NCBI RefSeq assembly: GCF_029626025.1
Contig: NZ_JARUBF010000001.1
Location: forward strand, 5,178,001-5,242,000
Direction: 5' to 3'
Origin: Solwaraspora sp. WMMD406
GTDB taxonomy: Bacteria; Actinomycetota; Actinomycetes; Mycobacteriales; Micromonosporaceae
DNA: 64,000 nt
The notes under the pieces were generated by a model. The model was given only the letters and a program-made list of their open reading frames with translations, made no database searches and was not told where the DNA came from. How positions within the stretch are numbered: position 1 is the stretch's first letter; every line of letters begins with the position of its first letter. Shown one piece after another: positions 34,362 through 42,869 of this stretch. The translations under genes were made by a program, and so were the position numbers.

Positions 34362-34436
34362 TGGTGGGCGATACTGGGTTTGAACCAGTGACCTCTTCCG
34401 TGTCAAGGAAGCGCGCTCCCACTGCGCCAATCGCCC
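34362..34436 (-). tRNA. tRNA-Val (GAC)
   Basis: On the minus strand the molecule starts GGGCGAT and ends ATCGCCC-A with an encoded CCA. The D stem is GCGC/GCGC, the anticodon stem CTTCC/GGAAG with loop TTGACAC (anticodon GAC), and the T arm ACTGG-TTCAAAC-CCAGT. It is the last of three tRNAs in one transcript. Confidence 0.97.
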
Positions 34437-34445
34437 TCGTCTGAG

Positions 34446-34516
34446 AGGTGGAGACGGGATTTGAACCCGTGTACACGGCTTTGCAGGCCGTTGCCTCGCC
34501 TCTCGGCCACTCCACC
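34446..34516 (-). tRNA. tRNA-Cys (GCA)
   Basis: On the minus strand the acceptor is GGTGGAG/CTCCACC with a T discriminator and no encoded CCA. The anticodon loop CTGCAAA gives GCA, and the T loop is TTCAAAT. It lies between tRNA-Gly and tRNA-Val. Confidence 0.97.
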
Positions 34517-34551
34517 GAGGTTGCCCCCGACGTGCTGTGGCGGCATCTCCG

Positions 34552-34624
34552 AGCGGACGACGGGATTCGAACCCGCGACCCTCACCTTGGCAAGGTGATG
34601 CGCTACCAGCTGCGCTACGTCCGC
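34552..34624 (-). tRNA. tRNA-Gly (GCC)
   Basis: On the minus strand the acceptor is GCGGACG/CGTCCGC with a T discriminator. The anticodon stem TCACC/GGTGA has loop TTGCCAA (anticodon GCC), and the T loop is TTCGAAT. It is first of the three-tRNA operon. Confidence 0.97.
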
Positions 34625-34675
34625 TTGTCTTGCTCGACCGGATCACCCGGAGGTGTTCCTGCCGACGGATGAGAA

Positions 34676-34705
34676 CTCTAGCCGAGTGCGCGGGCAAGTG
34701 CCAAC
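34676..34705 (-). promoter_or_regulatory. putative sigma-70-type promoter for the tRNA operon
   Basis: On the minus strand TTGGCA (34700-34705) and TAGAGT (34676-34681) are separated by 18 bp. Initiation would fall about 45 nt before tRNA-Gly, as expected for a processed tRNA precursor. Confidence 0.55.
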
Positions 34706-34832
34706 TCGGGGGTCGACCCGGCACGCCAGCACCCCAAGACCCATCAAAAGGAACAAAAACCTCCAGCACCCGGCCGGCACAGGTGAGGCCGACTCACGAT
34801 ACCCTAAGCGATCGATTGCCTGAGTCAGGAAA

Positions 34833-34863
34833 TTGACTGGTAACTCATCGTATCGATGATAGT
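34833..34863 (+). promoter_or_regulatory. putative promoter for TetR gene, leaderless
   Basis: TTGACT (34833-34838) and GATAGT (34858-34863) are separated by 19 bp. Initiation would fall at about 34870, directly at the GTG start of the TetR gene, so a leaderless mRNA is likely. The absence of a ribosome site agrees. Confidence 0.45.
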
Positions 34864-34871
34864 GCGTTACC

Positions 34872-35483
34872 GTGTTCGCCGTGACAAGACGTTCGGCCGA
34901 GGTGCGCCTTGACTCGCTGCTACGGACCGCCTGCGAAGTGATCGTGGAGCGCGGTCTGGCCAACACGCGTACCGCTGACGTGGCGGAGGCGGCCGGAGTG
35001 AGTCAGGCGCTGGTCTTCTACCACTTTTCCACCAAGGATCGGCTGCTGGCGGAGGCCTTCGCCTACGCCGCCGAGCAGGATCTGGCCCGCCTCGAAACGG
35101 TGGTCAGATCCTCCGTCGCACCACTGGAGAAGCTCAAGAAGATCATCCGGCTGTACGCGCCGACCGGACGGTCGAAGTCCTGGGCGTTGTGGATCGACGG
35201 CTGGTCGGAGTCGCTACGAACGCCCGCGCTCAGCCGGGTCTGTCGCAATCTCGACCTGCGATGGAAGGAAGCGCTGACCGGCGTGATCGCCGCCGGGTGC
35301 GCCGACGGCACCTTCCAGTGCCCCGACCCGAAGGGGGCCGCTTGGCGGATCAACGCGTTGATCGACGGACTGGCCGTGCAGGCCACGATGCACGACCGGA
35401 CCGTCCCCCGCCGACAGCTCGCCGAATGGATCCGGCTGGCAGTCGCCCGCGAAATCGGCTGCGAGCCACACGAACTCGGCTGA
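34872..35483 (+). CDS. TetR/AcrR-family regulator
   Basis: This is a 203-residue regulator. The N-terminal HTH is RTADVAEAAGVSQALVFYHFSTKDRLLAEA, and a BetI-like ligand domain follows (WALWIDGWSESLRTPAL, then INALIDGLAVQATMHDR). Start choice lies between GTG 34872 and GTG 34881; the likely promoter favours the first as a leaderless start. It stands alone, next to the tRNA operon and convergent with the PmoA-like gene. Its target is unknown, though short autoregulation is usual. Confidence 0.88.
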   Translation: MFAVTRRSAEVRLDSLLRTACEVIVERGLANTRTADVAEAAGVSQALVFYHFSTKDRLLAEAFAYAAEQDLARLETVVRSSVAPLEKLKKIIRLYAPTGRSKSWALWIDGWSESLRTPALSRVCRNLDLRWKEALTGVIAAGCADGTFQCPDPKGAAWRINALIDGLAVQATMHDRTVPRRQLAEWIRLAVAREIGCEPHELG

Positions 35484-35541
35484 ATCGGGACCCGGAGGAC
35501 CTGCTGCCAACCGCCCCGGCGGCAGCCAGACGCCGTACTGG

Positions 35542-36417
35542 TCAGCCGAACGACGCCAGCGTCGACACCACGCCGTCACGGGTCGACCTCCCGTCGACGA
35601 CCAGCACCCGGTGCCGGCGGCGCACCGTCTGCCCCGCCGGCACCGACAACGGCTCTTCGAAGGCGAGCGCGACGCACACACCGGGATAGATTCCGGTACG
35701 GACGAACCAGTGGTCCCCCGGGGACAGACCGGTGAAGATCACGCTGTACGGCTCACCGGCCGACCCTTCTCCGTTCACCGCCACCCAGGGCTCGGTGCTG
35801 CCGTTGACGGCGTCCTCCCCGTCCGCCGCGCTGGTGAACGCGAACGGACTCCCCGGGGCGAGCCGCCAGAAGAACCCGCCGTACCCCGCGCCGCCCGGAC
35901 GGCCGTTCGTCGCCGGGCTGCCCAGGCTGATCTCCCGGTCCGCGCCGGCGGACAGCTCGTACGCGATGTCGAGGCACCACGCGTCAGACCGTCCCGGCAC
36001 CGCACCGGCGGCGACGACACGCTCCTCGGTCAGCAAGGTGGCGCCGGTCGGGTCACACCAGCGCAGGCGCTGCCGGAACCCGGCTGGGCCACGATCGAGC
36101 CAGGCGTCGTGAGTGATTCGGCCGTGGTCGTCGCGCCAGGTGTAACCGGCGTCCCGGACATAGGTCCGCCCACCCCACAGGTTGGTGCCGGCGACGTCCT
36201 GCATGGTCACCGAGACCCCCAGATGCCAGCGGTGGTCCTCGGGAAGGGTGTCGGTGACCGGTACCCCGGCGAGGGTACGAACCGGGTGCAGGTACGGACG
36301 GGGCGAGTACCGGGGATCCACGTCGGGCCAGACCACATACTCGGCCACGGTCCGCCCATGCACCGCGAGGGTCACCGGGTCCGCCGATTCGTCCGTACCG
36401 TTTGTCGACACTGCCAC
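35542..36417 (-). CDS. PmoA-like (DUF6807 type) protein
   Basis: This is a 291-residue protein with the beta-sandwich blocks of the 'methane oxygenase PmoA' family (not methane monooxygenase itself): RPYLHPVRTLAGVPVT, HRWHLGVSVTMQDVAGTNLWGG, then GYGGFFWRL and the C-terminal VRRRHRVLVVDGR. Such proteins usually accompany carbohydrate-utilisation genes, and their role is unclear. The GTG start at 36417 has GGAGG 7 nt upstream. There is no signal peptide, so it is probably cytoplasmic. It is convergent with the TetR gene and 278 bp from the divergent FUSC gene. Confidence 0.78.
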   Translation of the reverse strand: MAVSTNGTDESADPVTLAVHGRTVAEYVVWPDVDPRYSPRPYLHPVRTLAGVPVTDTLPEDHRWHLGVSVTMQDVAGTNLWGGRTYVRDAGYTWRDDHGRITHDAWLDRGPAGFRQRLRWCDPTGATLLTEERVVAAGAVPGRSDAWCLDIAYELSAGADREISLGSPATNGRPGGAGYGGFFWRLAPGSPFAFTSAADGEDAVNGSTEPWVAVNGEGSAGEPYSVIFTGLSPGDHWFVRTGIYPGVCVALAFEEPLSVPAGQTVRRRHRVLVVDGRSTRDGVVSTLASFG

Positions 36418-36498
36418 GACACCACCTCCGGAAAGCGCTTGCCCAGATCGTCGAGCGTACCCGCTCAGACCAGACCTGCAGCCGGACCGCCGCCCGGA

Positions 36499-36618
36499 CC
36501 CGCGGGCAGACCGCAGCCCGGACCCGCGGGCGGGCCGTAGCCCGCACCCGCGGGCAGACCGCAGCCCGGACCCGCGGGCGGGCCGTAGCCCGCACCCGCG
36601 GGCAGACCGTAGCCGGGC
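36499..36618. repeat. 5 x 24-bp intergenic tandem repeat
   Basis: Five 24-bp units starting CCCGCGGGC alternate between two sub-variants (…AGACCGCAGCCCGGA and …GGGCCGTAGCCCGCA), so the higher-order period is 48 bp. Each carries the palindrome CCCGCGGG. It lies between the divergent PmoA-like and FUSC genes. Confidence 0.9.
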
Positions 36619-36695
36619 CGGCGACATCGGCCCGGACCGCTCCGGACGGGTGCTGGGTCGGCGCATGAGCGCCGCCGGGCAGGGTAGGTGGCGGG

Positions 36696-37868
36696 ATGCG
36701 GCTACCGGACGGGGGCGAACTGGTCGCCCGGTTCCGCCGGGCCGCGCCGGACGGTGCCCGACTCGCCCGGCGACGGCTGCGGCATCTCGGCGGCCGAGCG
36801 ATCATCCCGGCGCAGGCCGGGGTCGCCGCAGCGCTGGCCTGGCTGCTGGCCAACGACGTGTTGCGTAATCCGGATCCGGTGTTCGCCCCGGCGGTGGCGG
36901 TCGGCACCATCGTCTCCGCGCTCGGCCAGCGGCTACGACGCACCGTCGAGACGGTGGTCGGCGTGGCGGTCGGTATCGGTGCGGGGGACCTGTTGATCCT
37001 GGTGATCGACACCGGCCCGTGGCAGACCGGACTGATCGTGGCGCTCGCGGTGGCGGTGGCCATCCTGCTGCGGGGTGGCAGCACGCTGTTGGTACAGGCC
37101 GGCGGCACCGCCGTACTAGTCGCCACGCTGGCTCCGGCCGACGCCGACATCGAGATCCCCCGCTTCGTCAACGCGGTCGTCGGCGGCCTGGCCGGGCTCG
37201 CCGTGGTGCTCGTCCTGCTGCCCCTGAATCCGCTGCGCCTGGTGCAACGGGCGGTCGGGCCGGCTCTGGACGCCCTCGCCGGTCAGTTCGATCTGGCCGC
37301 CGAGTCGCTGGCCAGCCGGGACCGGGACCGCGCCCAGCGGGCCTTGGACCAGGTTCGCGCGATGGGACCGCAGCTGTCCCGGCTGCGAGAGGCTCTGGAC
37401 GCCGCCAACGAGGTGGTGACCCTGGCACCACGCCGCTGGTCCAACCGGCACGTGCTGGAGGAGCTGACCGACGGCAGCGAACACCTCGACCGGGCGGCCC
37501 GCAACACCCGGGCGATGGTACGGCGGATCCTGTCGATGATCGACGACGACGAACCGGTACCCACCCGGCTACCCACCGCGGTACGGCAGCTGGGTGCGGC
37601 GATCCGGGCCATGCACCGGGAACTCGACCGGGGACAGGAGTTCCGGCGGACCCGGGAACGGGTGCTGCGGGCGGTCAGCGAGGCCGGCGAAGCGTACGCC
37701 GAGGGGATCGGCTACTCCGGCAACGTGGTCGTCGCTCAGATCCGGACCGCCGGCAGCGACCTGCTGCGAGCGACCGGGATTCCGCAGCGGGAGGCCAACC
37801 GGATGGTCCGGCGGGCCGCCGGCCGGAGCCGGCCGCCGTCACCGCCACCGGCTCCGCCCCGACCGTGA
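36696..37868 (+). CDS. FUSC/aromatic acid exporter family membrane protein
   Basis: This is a 390-residue protein. Residues about 35-175 contain five to six hydrophobic helices (GVAAALAWLLANDVL, PAVAVGTIVSALGQ, VVGVAVGIGAGDLLILVI, LIVALAVAVAILL, VVGGLAGLAVVLVLLPL), and the rest is a helical cytoplasmic domain with a proline-rich C-terminus. It matches the half-size FUSC/ArAE exporters, often linked to efflux of aromatic acids. The ATG follows AGGTGGCGGG. Its last 30 bp overlap the convergent membrane-anchored gene. Confidence 0.82.
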   Translation: MRLPDGGELVARFRRAAPDGARLARRRLRHLGGRAIIPAQAGVAAALAWLLANDVLRNPDPVFAPAVAVGTIVSALGQRLRRTVETVVGVAVGIGAGDLLILVIDTGPWQTGLIVALAVAVAILLRGGSTLLVQAGGTAVLVATLAPADADIEIPRFVNAVVGGLAGLAVVLVLLPLNPLRLVQRAVGPALDALAGQFDLAAESLASRDRDRAQRALDQVRAMGPQLSRLREALDAANEVVTLAPRRWSNRHVLEELTDGSEHLDRAARNTRAMVRRILSMIDDDEPVPTRLPTAVRQLGAAIRAMHRELDRGQEFRRTRERVLRAVSEAGEAYAEGIGYSGNVVVAQIRTAGSDLLRATGIPQREANRMVRRAAGRSRPPSPPPAPPRP

Positions 37869-38828
37869 TCCGGACAGCTGGTCGTCGAACGCGGCGGAGA
37901 GCTGGTCGTCGTACGCAGCGGTGTCGACCCGGTTCCACCCGTCGGCGGCGCGGCCGACGCCGCGTACCGGCGACCGGGTCGGCATCGGCCAGCAGGTGAG
38001 GCGGGGCTGGCCGGTGAGGCGGGGCTGGCTGGCCACTGGCAGCGGAGAGTCCGGATCGGCCGTGGCCCGCAGCAGCCGGGCGCGGACCCGCAGTAGCAGC
38101 CCGAAGCCGACGAAGACCATCGCGCCACCGGCGACGAACCACGCCACCGGAATCCCCGACGCGTCTCCGGCCGGGATCGCGTCGACCGGCTGGCCGGCGC
38201 CGCCGCCGATCCCGTCGTCAGCCGAGCCGCCGGTGGCGGACCCGCCCGCCGGTGGTTCGATCCCCGGTTCCTCGGTCGCCTCGGCCGAGGGCGACGGTGT
38301 GGCGTCGGCCGCGCCCGACTCCGCGACCACCGGCACGGTCACCCCGGTATCGGCGAGCAACCGCAGATCGACGGTGTACGCCTCGGCCGTGAAGGTGACC
38401 TTGCCGCCCGCGGTGTCCTCGGCGAAGCTGAACTGGTATTCGGCGGTGACCGTCCGGTCGCCGCAGAGGGTTCCCGGATCGAGCCGCACATCGGTCAGCC
38501 GGGCGCTGTCCCCGTCCGTGCGCACGTCGATCGCGAACGCCTGGCCCTGTTCGATCCGTGCCGCGCGGACCTGCTCGAGACCGAGCCCTTCGGTACGCAG
38601 CACCAGCGACCAGCGCACCTTCTCGCAGTCGCCGCCGAAGTCACGGCTTACCACGACGGTGAACGGGACCGGGCCGCCGCCGGCGAGCGCCTCGTCCGGC
38701 ACCTCGGCGATCTCCAGGCGGTAGCCGGGCTGGGCGAGGACCGGCCCGGCGGTGGTGACCAGCAGTCCGGCGGCACCGGCCAACCCGAGGACCGCACGAG
38801 CCGCGAACCGTCCCACCGTGACCACCAC
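37839..38828 (-). CDS. secreted, membrane-anchored protein of unknown function
   Basis: This is a 329-residue protein. It has a signal peptide (AARAVLGLAGAAGLLVTTAGPVLA), an extracellular beta-rich domain with two Cys that could pair (GGDCEKVRW and PGTLCGDRT), a Pro/Ser/Gly/Glu linker, one transmembrane helix (VAWFVAGGAMVFVGFGLLL) near residue 240, and a basic cytoplasmic tail. The GTG start has GGAGGG 6 nt upstream. The layout resembles sortase-independent surface proteins of actinomycetes. The tail is coded over the end of the convergent FUSC gene. I do not recognise the domain. Confidence 0.75.
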   Translation of the reverse strand: MVVTVGRFAARAVLGLAGAAGLLVTTAGPVLAQPGYRLEIAEVPDEALAGGGPVPFTVVVSRDFGGDCEKVRWSLVLRTEGLGLEQVRAARIEQGQAFAIDVRTDGDSARLTDVRLDPGTLCGDRTVTAEYQFSFAEDTAGGKVTFTAEAYTVDLRLLADTGVTVPVVAESGAADATPSPSAEATEEPGIEPPAGGSATGGSADDGIGGGAGQPVDAIPAGDASGIPVAWFVAGGAMVFVGFGLLLRVRARLLRATADPDSPLPVASQPRLTGQPRLTCWPMPTRSPVRGVGRAADGWNRVDTAAYDDQLSAAFDDQLSGSRSGRSRWR

Positions 38829-39046
38829 GTTCGTCCCTCCGTAGCTGGAGCGATGTCCCGCCGGCACCGCCGGATCCGGTCCCGTCGGATCCTGTCCATC
38901 GGCAACGGTACGGGCGTACCGCTGTGCCGGACAGTGCCCTTTCTTCTCACCCACCGCAAAGGAAAGGGCGGGTTTTGACTACCAGTGGTGAACCGGTGAC
39001 ACCGACCCGGTGCCAGTGTGTTCCGGCGGGCCGGGACAATCCCTGG

Positions 39047-39718
39047 GTGTCCACTGATCCGGTCGATTTCGTCCGTGCCCACGCCCGCCTCGCCCCGGTC
39101 GCTCACCTGCCGGAGTTGCGGCTGTACCAGGCCGACGAGCCGATCGGGCTGTGGGAACTGACCGAGGGCGAGTTCCGCGGCGAGCAGCCGCCACCGTTCT
39201 GGGCATTCGCCTGGGCCGGCGGCCAGGCGCTGGCCCGCTACGTGCTGGACCAGCCGGACACCGTGGCCGGGCTTCGGGTGTTGGACCTCGCCACCGGCTC
39301 GGGGCTGGTCGCGATCGCGGCGGCCAGGGCCGGCGCGGCACGCGTACGGGCGGTGGACGTCGACCCGGTCGCGGTGGCCGCCGCCGAGCTCAACGCCGAG
39401 GCCAATGAGGTACGGCTGGCCGCGACGGTGGCCGACCTGCTCGACGGTGACCACGGCGACGCTCAGGTCGTGTTGGCCGGCGACGTGTTCTACAGCGAGG
39501 CGATGGCCGCGCGGATGCTGCGGTTCCTCCTGCGCGCCGCCGCCGACGGCGTACGGGTGCTGGTCGGTGACCCGGATCGGGCGTTCCTGCCCCGAGACCG
39601 CTTCACCGAACTGATCGGCTACCAGGTGCCGGTGCCGACGGCGTTGGAGAGCGTACGGGTCCGCCACGCCCGGGTCTGGCAGCTGCGCCCACCGGTCCGT
39701 CGGCCGGCGCTCCGATAG
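39047..39718 (+). CDS. class I methyltransferase (nicotinamide N-methylase/ETFB-like)
   Basis: This is a 223-residue protein. PPPFWAFAWAGGQALARY precedes the SAM site VLDLATGSGLVAIAAARAG and acidic VRAVDVDP, then LAGDVFYS. This resembles predicted nicotinamide N-methylases and ETF-beta lysine methyltransferases. The GTG at 39047 is chosen because it begins the conserved region; upstream extensions to 38924 are of unlike composition. The P450 gene follows after only 9 bp, so the two are probably co-transcribed. The substrate is unknown. Confidence 0.8.
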   Translation: MSTDPVDFVRAHARLAPVAHLPELRLYQADEPIGLWELTEGEFRGEQPPPFWAFAWAGGQALARYVLDQPDTVAGLRVLDLATGSGLVAIAAARAGAARVRAVDVDPVAVAAAELNAEANEVRLAATVADLLDGDHGDAQVVLAGDVFYSEAMAARMLRFLLRAAADGVRVLVGDPDRAFLPRDRFTELIGYQVPVPTALESVRVRHARVWQLRPPVRRPALR

Positions 39719-39727
39719 CGTGCGTCC

Positions 39728-40975
39728 GTGCTGTTTCGCAACTGGGAGCTGGTCGACGAGGCGCGGTGGCCGCCGGCCGCCTGGGTGACCGACCACACCG
39801 GGGTGGCGCACCTGCTGGTCACCCGGCACGCGCTGGTCCGTCGGGTGCTGGCCGACCCGGCCACCTTCCGGCCGGACAACGCGCTGGACGCGGTCACCCC
39901 GATCCCGGTGGCGGCGCTGCGGATCCTCACGTCGTACGGTTTCCGGCTGCCGCCGACGCTGGCCAACAACGGCACCGCCAGCCACCCGGCGATCCGGGCG
40001 CTGGTGGCCGACGCGCTGCATCCGGTGCGGGTCGCCGGGCAGCGGGAGTGGTTGACCGGGCTGGTCCGCGACCGGGTGGCCGCATTGTCCGCCGAGCTGT
40101 CCGCTGGCGGGTCGGTGGACCTGCACGCCGGACTCGCCGCCGACCTGCCGCTGCTGGTGCTGGCCCGGATGATCGAGTTGCCCGCCACGACGACCGCGAC
40201 GGTGAAGGCGTTCGCGCGGGCCGCGCTGGAGCTGTTCTGGGCTCCGGTGGACACCGACCGGCAACGCCACCTCGCCCACGTGGTCGGGCGGTTCCACACC
40301 GTACTGCGGGACTTCGCCGCCACCGGGGGTGGTCTGGCCGCGGCGCTGCGCGCCGACGGACACCGACCGGACACCGTCGTCGGCGTGTTGTTCTTCCTCC
40401 TGGTGGCCGGGCAGGAGACCACCTCGCAGTTCCTGACCCTGTTGTTGCATCGGTTGGTCGGTGAGCGGTCGGTGATCGCCGGGCTGCTCGACGATTCGGT
40501 TGAGGTCGACGACGTGGTGGAGGAAGGGCTGCGGTTGGTGCCGCCGATCGTCACCTGGCGCCGTACCGCCGCCGTCGACACCACTGTCGACGGAGAGCCG
40601 GTGCCCCGGGGGACCAGTCTGGTGCTCTGGTTGGCGGCGGCCGGGCGGGACCCGGCGGTGGTGGCCGATCCTTGTCGGATGGTTCCGGGTCAGCGCGGAT
40701 CCCGCCGGCACCTGGCCTTCGGGGCGGGCGCGCACCGCTGCGTCGGGGCGCAGTTGGCCCGGATGGAGAGCGCGGTGGTGCTGGCCGAGGCCGCGCCGCT
40801 GCTGGGACCCGCCGAGGTGGTACGGGCACCATGGTCACCGGACAACCTGTCGTTCCGGATGCCGGACACGTTCGTGATCCGTTGGCGGGCCGGCCATGGC
40901 GGACCGGTCGGTGACGCACCGACCAGCGGCGGACCGGTCGGTGACGCACCGACCAGCGGCGGACCGGTCAGCTGA
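39728..40975 (+). CDS. cytochrome P450 with repetitive C-terminal tail
   Basis: This is a 415-residue soluble P450. AGQETTSQF is the oxygen-activation I helix, EEGLRLVPP holds ExxR, and FGAGAHRCVGAQLARME is the haem loop with the Cys ligand. The last ~25 residues are two and a half copies of GGPVGDAPTS, outside the fold. Its end overlaps the convergent bioD stop by 8 bp. Neighbouring biotin genes raise the idea of a BioI-like role in making a pimelate unit, but no carrier-protein recognition feature can be seen, and a tailoring or catabolic role is as likely. Confidence 0.9.
   Translation: MLFRNWELVDEARWPPAAWVTDHTGVAHLLVTRHALVRRVLADPATFRPDNALDAVTPIPVAALRILTSYGFRLPPTLANNGTASHPAIRALVADALHPVRVAGQREWLTGLVRDRVAALSAELSAGGSVDLHAGLAADLPLLVLARMIELPATTTATVKAFARAALELFWAPVDTDRQRHLAHVVGRFHTVLRDFAATGGGLAAALRADGHRPDTVVGVLFFLLVAGQETTSQFLTLLLHRLVGERSVIAGLLDDSVEVDDVVEEGLRLVPPIVTWRRTAAVDTTVDGEPVPRGTSLVLWLAAAGRDPAVVADPCRMVPGQRGSRRHLAFGAGAHRCVGAQLARMESAVVLAEAAPLLGPAEVVRAPWSPDNLSFRMPDTFVIRWRAGHGGPVGDAPTSGGPVGDAPTSGGPVS
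40898..40972 (+). repeat. 2.5 x 30-bp repeat at P450 3' end
   Basis: Perfect 30-bp copies at 40898-40927 and 40928-40957, with a partial third, encode GGPVGDAPTS in the P450 tail. The repeat also reaches into the bioD stop region on the other strand. Confidence 0.93.
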
Positions 40976-41693
40976 CGTCCTCAGCCCAGGCCCGCCAGTC
41001 GTCCAGCACACCGTAGAGCGCCGGGGTCAGCCACCCCGGGGCGGATCGGCGGAACACGCCCGGGTCGAGGCCGCCCGCGCCGTCGGGCAACGCGCCGACC
41101 ATCGTCGGCACCAACTCGCTCAGGTTGGCCCAGTGCACCAGTTCGGGTTCGGCCGGCCAGGCCCCGAGCACCACCCCGGCGGGGATCGCCCGGCGGTCCA
41201 GCGCCTCCAGGGTGAGCGCCGTGTGATTGAGGGTGCCGAGACCGGCCCGGGTCACCACGACCGCGGGTGCGCCCAACGACACCGCCAGGTCGGCGATCGT
41301 CCAGGGCTCACCCGACGGACGGAGTCCCATCGGCACCAGCAGCCCACCGGCGCCCTCGACGAGAACCAGGTCGTGCTTGTCCGCGTCGGCCCGGACCGCG
41401 TCGACCGCCGCGTACAGCTCCAGCGGCTCGGCCTCGGCGACCCGCGCGGCGGCCAGCGGCGCCAGGGGTTCCGGATAGCTGGCCAGGGTCCGTACGGTGC
41501 TCGGTTCCGCCAGTCGGCCGACGATCTCGGCGTCCGGCCGTTCGCCGGTCACCGTACCGGTCTGCCCGGGTTTGATCATGGCCACCCGCAGACCGGCGGT
41601 CTGCGCCGCCGCGACGATGGCCGCGGTGACCACGGTCTTGCCGACCCCGGTGTCGGTGCCGGTGACCACCACCGGGCCGCGCCAGCCGGTCAC
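40968..41693 (-). CDS. bioD: dethiobiotin synthetase
   Basis: This ATP-dependent enzyme closes the ureido ring of dethiobiotin. VTGTDTGVGKTVVTAAI is the P-loop, KPGQTG the substrate lysine segment, and VEGAGGLLVPM the Mg/carbamate site. I use the GTG that overlaps the bioF stop (GTGA), giving 241 residues; an in-frame GTG three codons upstream (41702) is possible. The adjacent bioF supports the call. It ends convergently with the P450 gene. Confidence 0.94.
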   Translation of the reverse strand: MTGWRGPVVVTGTDTGVGKTVVTAAIVAAAQTAGLRVAMIKPGQTGTVTGERPDAEIVGRLAEPSTVRTLASYPEPLAPLAAARVAEAEPLELYAAVDAVRADADKHDLVLVEGAGGLLVPMGLRPSGEPWTIADLAVSLGAPAVVVTRAGLGTLNHTALTLEALDRRAIPAGVVLGAWPAEPELVHWANLSELVPTMVGALPDGAGGLDPGVFRRSAPGWLTPALYGVLDDWRAWAEDVS

Positions 41694-42829
41694 GGCGCGC
41701 ACTTCGCGATCACGTCGAGTGCCTGTTCGAAATCGGCTCGGGCGATGCCCACGTTGACTGTCAGCCGCAGCCGGGCTCGCCCGTCCGGCGTGGACGGCGG
41801 ACGAAAGCAGCCGACCGCCACGCCCTCCTCCCCGCAGCGTCGCGCCCAGTCGAGCGCCGCCTGCGATCCGGGTGCCGCCACCGAGACGACGCCACCGGCG
41901 GGTGGGCCGCCGACGGTCAGACCGGCGTCGGTCAGTCGGGACACCGCGAGGTGGACCCGGGCGGCGAGTTCGGTGCGCAGCGACTCGCCGGAACGCGCCA
42001 GGTCGACCGCCACCCGCACGCCGGCTGCCACCGCCGGTGGCAGCGCCGTGTCGAAGATGAAGGTCCGGCCGGTGTCGATCACGTGCCGGATCAGTGGCTC
42101 CGGGCCGGCGAGCAGGCCGCCGGCGCCGCCGAGCGCCTTGGACAAGGTGGCCGTCACCAGCACGTCCGGCGCGCCGGACAGCCCGGCGGCGGCCACTCCG
42201 CCCGCGCCGTGCGGGCCCATCACCCCGAGCGCGTGGGCGTCGTCCACCAGCAGCAGCGCGCCGTGGCGACGGACCACCGCGTGCAGGTCGGCCAGCGGCG
42301 CGAGGTCGCCGTCGACGGAGAAGATCGACTCGGTCACCACCACCGCCGGGCGTCCGGGGTGCGCGGCCAGCACCGCCTCGACCGCCGCCGGATCGGCGTG
42401 CGCGACGACCTCGGTCCGCGCGCCGGAGAGCCGGCAGCCGTCGATCAGTGAGGCGTGGTTGTGCGCGTCGCTGATCAGCAGCGTACGGGGCTGTGTGACG
42501 GCCCGGACCGCGCCGAGGTTGGCCAGGTAGCCGGACGAGTACACCAGCGTGGCGTCCGCGCCCAGCCAGTGGGCCAGGGCGGTTTCGACGGCGGTGTGCG
42601 CAGCGGTCGAACCACGGACCAGCCGGGAGCCGGTGGCGCCGAGTCCGTACTGCCGCAGCGCGTCAGCGGCGGCGGCGGCGACCTGCGGGTGCCGGGCCAG
42701 ACCCAGGTAGTCGTTGCCCGCCAGGTCGACCCCCGCGTCGGTCGCGGCGCGGGGACGCAACTCACGGGTCAGCCCCGCCTTGGCGCGCAGGGCGGCGCGC
42801 CGCCGCAGGCTGTCCAACCAGTCCGCCAC
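41690..42829 (-). CDS. bioF: 8-amino-7-oxononanoate synthase
   Basis: This is a 379-residue PLP enzyme joining pimeloyl thioester and alanine. GNDYLGLARHP, YGLGATGSRLVRGS, SDAHNHASLIDG, DDAHALGVMGPHG and TATLSKALGGAGG (PLP lysine) are family landmarks. The GTG start at 42829 has GAGGGGG about 5 nt upstream. It is divergent from bioB with only 40 bp between, so both operons share a compact control region. No bioA or bioC/H is in the window. Confidence 0.95.
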   Translation of the reverse strand: MADWLDSLRRRAALRAKAGLTRELRPRAATDAGVDLAGNDYLGLARHPQVAAAAADALRQYGLGATGSRLVRGSTAAHTAVETALAHWLGADATLVYSSGYLANLGAVRAVTQPRTLLISDAHNHASLIDGCRLSGARTEVVAHADPAAVEAVLAAHPGRPAVVVTESIFSVDGDLAPLADLHAVVRRHGALLLVDDAHALGVMGPHGAGGVAAAGLSGAPDVLVTATLSKALGGAGGLLAGPEPLIRHVIDTGRTFIFDTALPPAVAAGVRVAVDLARSGESLRTELAARVHLAVSRLTDAGLTVGGPPAGGVVSVAAPGSQAALDWARRCGEEGVAVGCFRPPSTPDGRARLRLTVNVGIARADFEQALDVIAKCAP

Positions 42830-42869
42830 GTGTCCCCCTCGTCGTCGCACCGCCTTGTAGGGTACGACC

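Noticed and set aside
34313-34436. Integrated element using tRNA-Val as attachment site
   Set aside because: No integrase, excisionase or duplicated tRNA 3' end is visible within the window.
33892-34515. 207-codon minus frame across the tRNA-Val and tRNA-Cys genes
   Set aside because: It reads through clear tRNA genes and has no protein-like motif.
36499-36618. Possible CRISPR array (five 24-bp repeats)
   Set aside because: Units are contiguous with no unique spacers and no cas genes; it is an ordinary tandem repeat.
42830-42869. Riboswitch or BioQ/BirA operator between bioF and bioB
   Set aside because: The 40-bp spacer contains no dyad resembling known biotin operators and is too short for a riboswitch.
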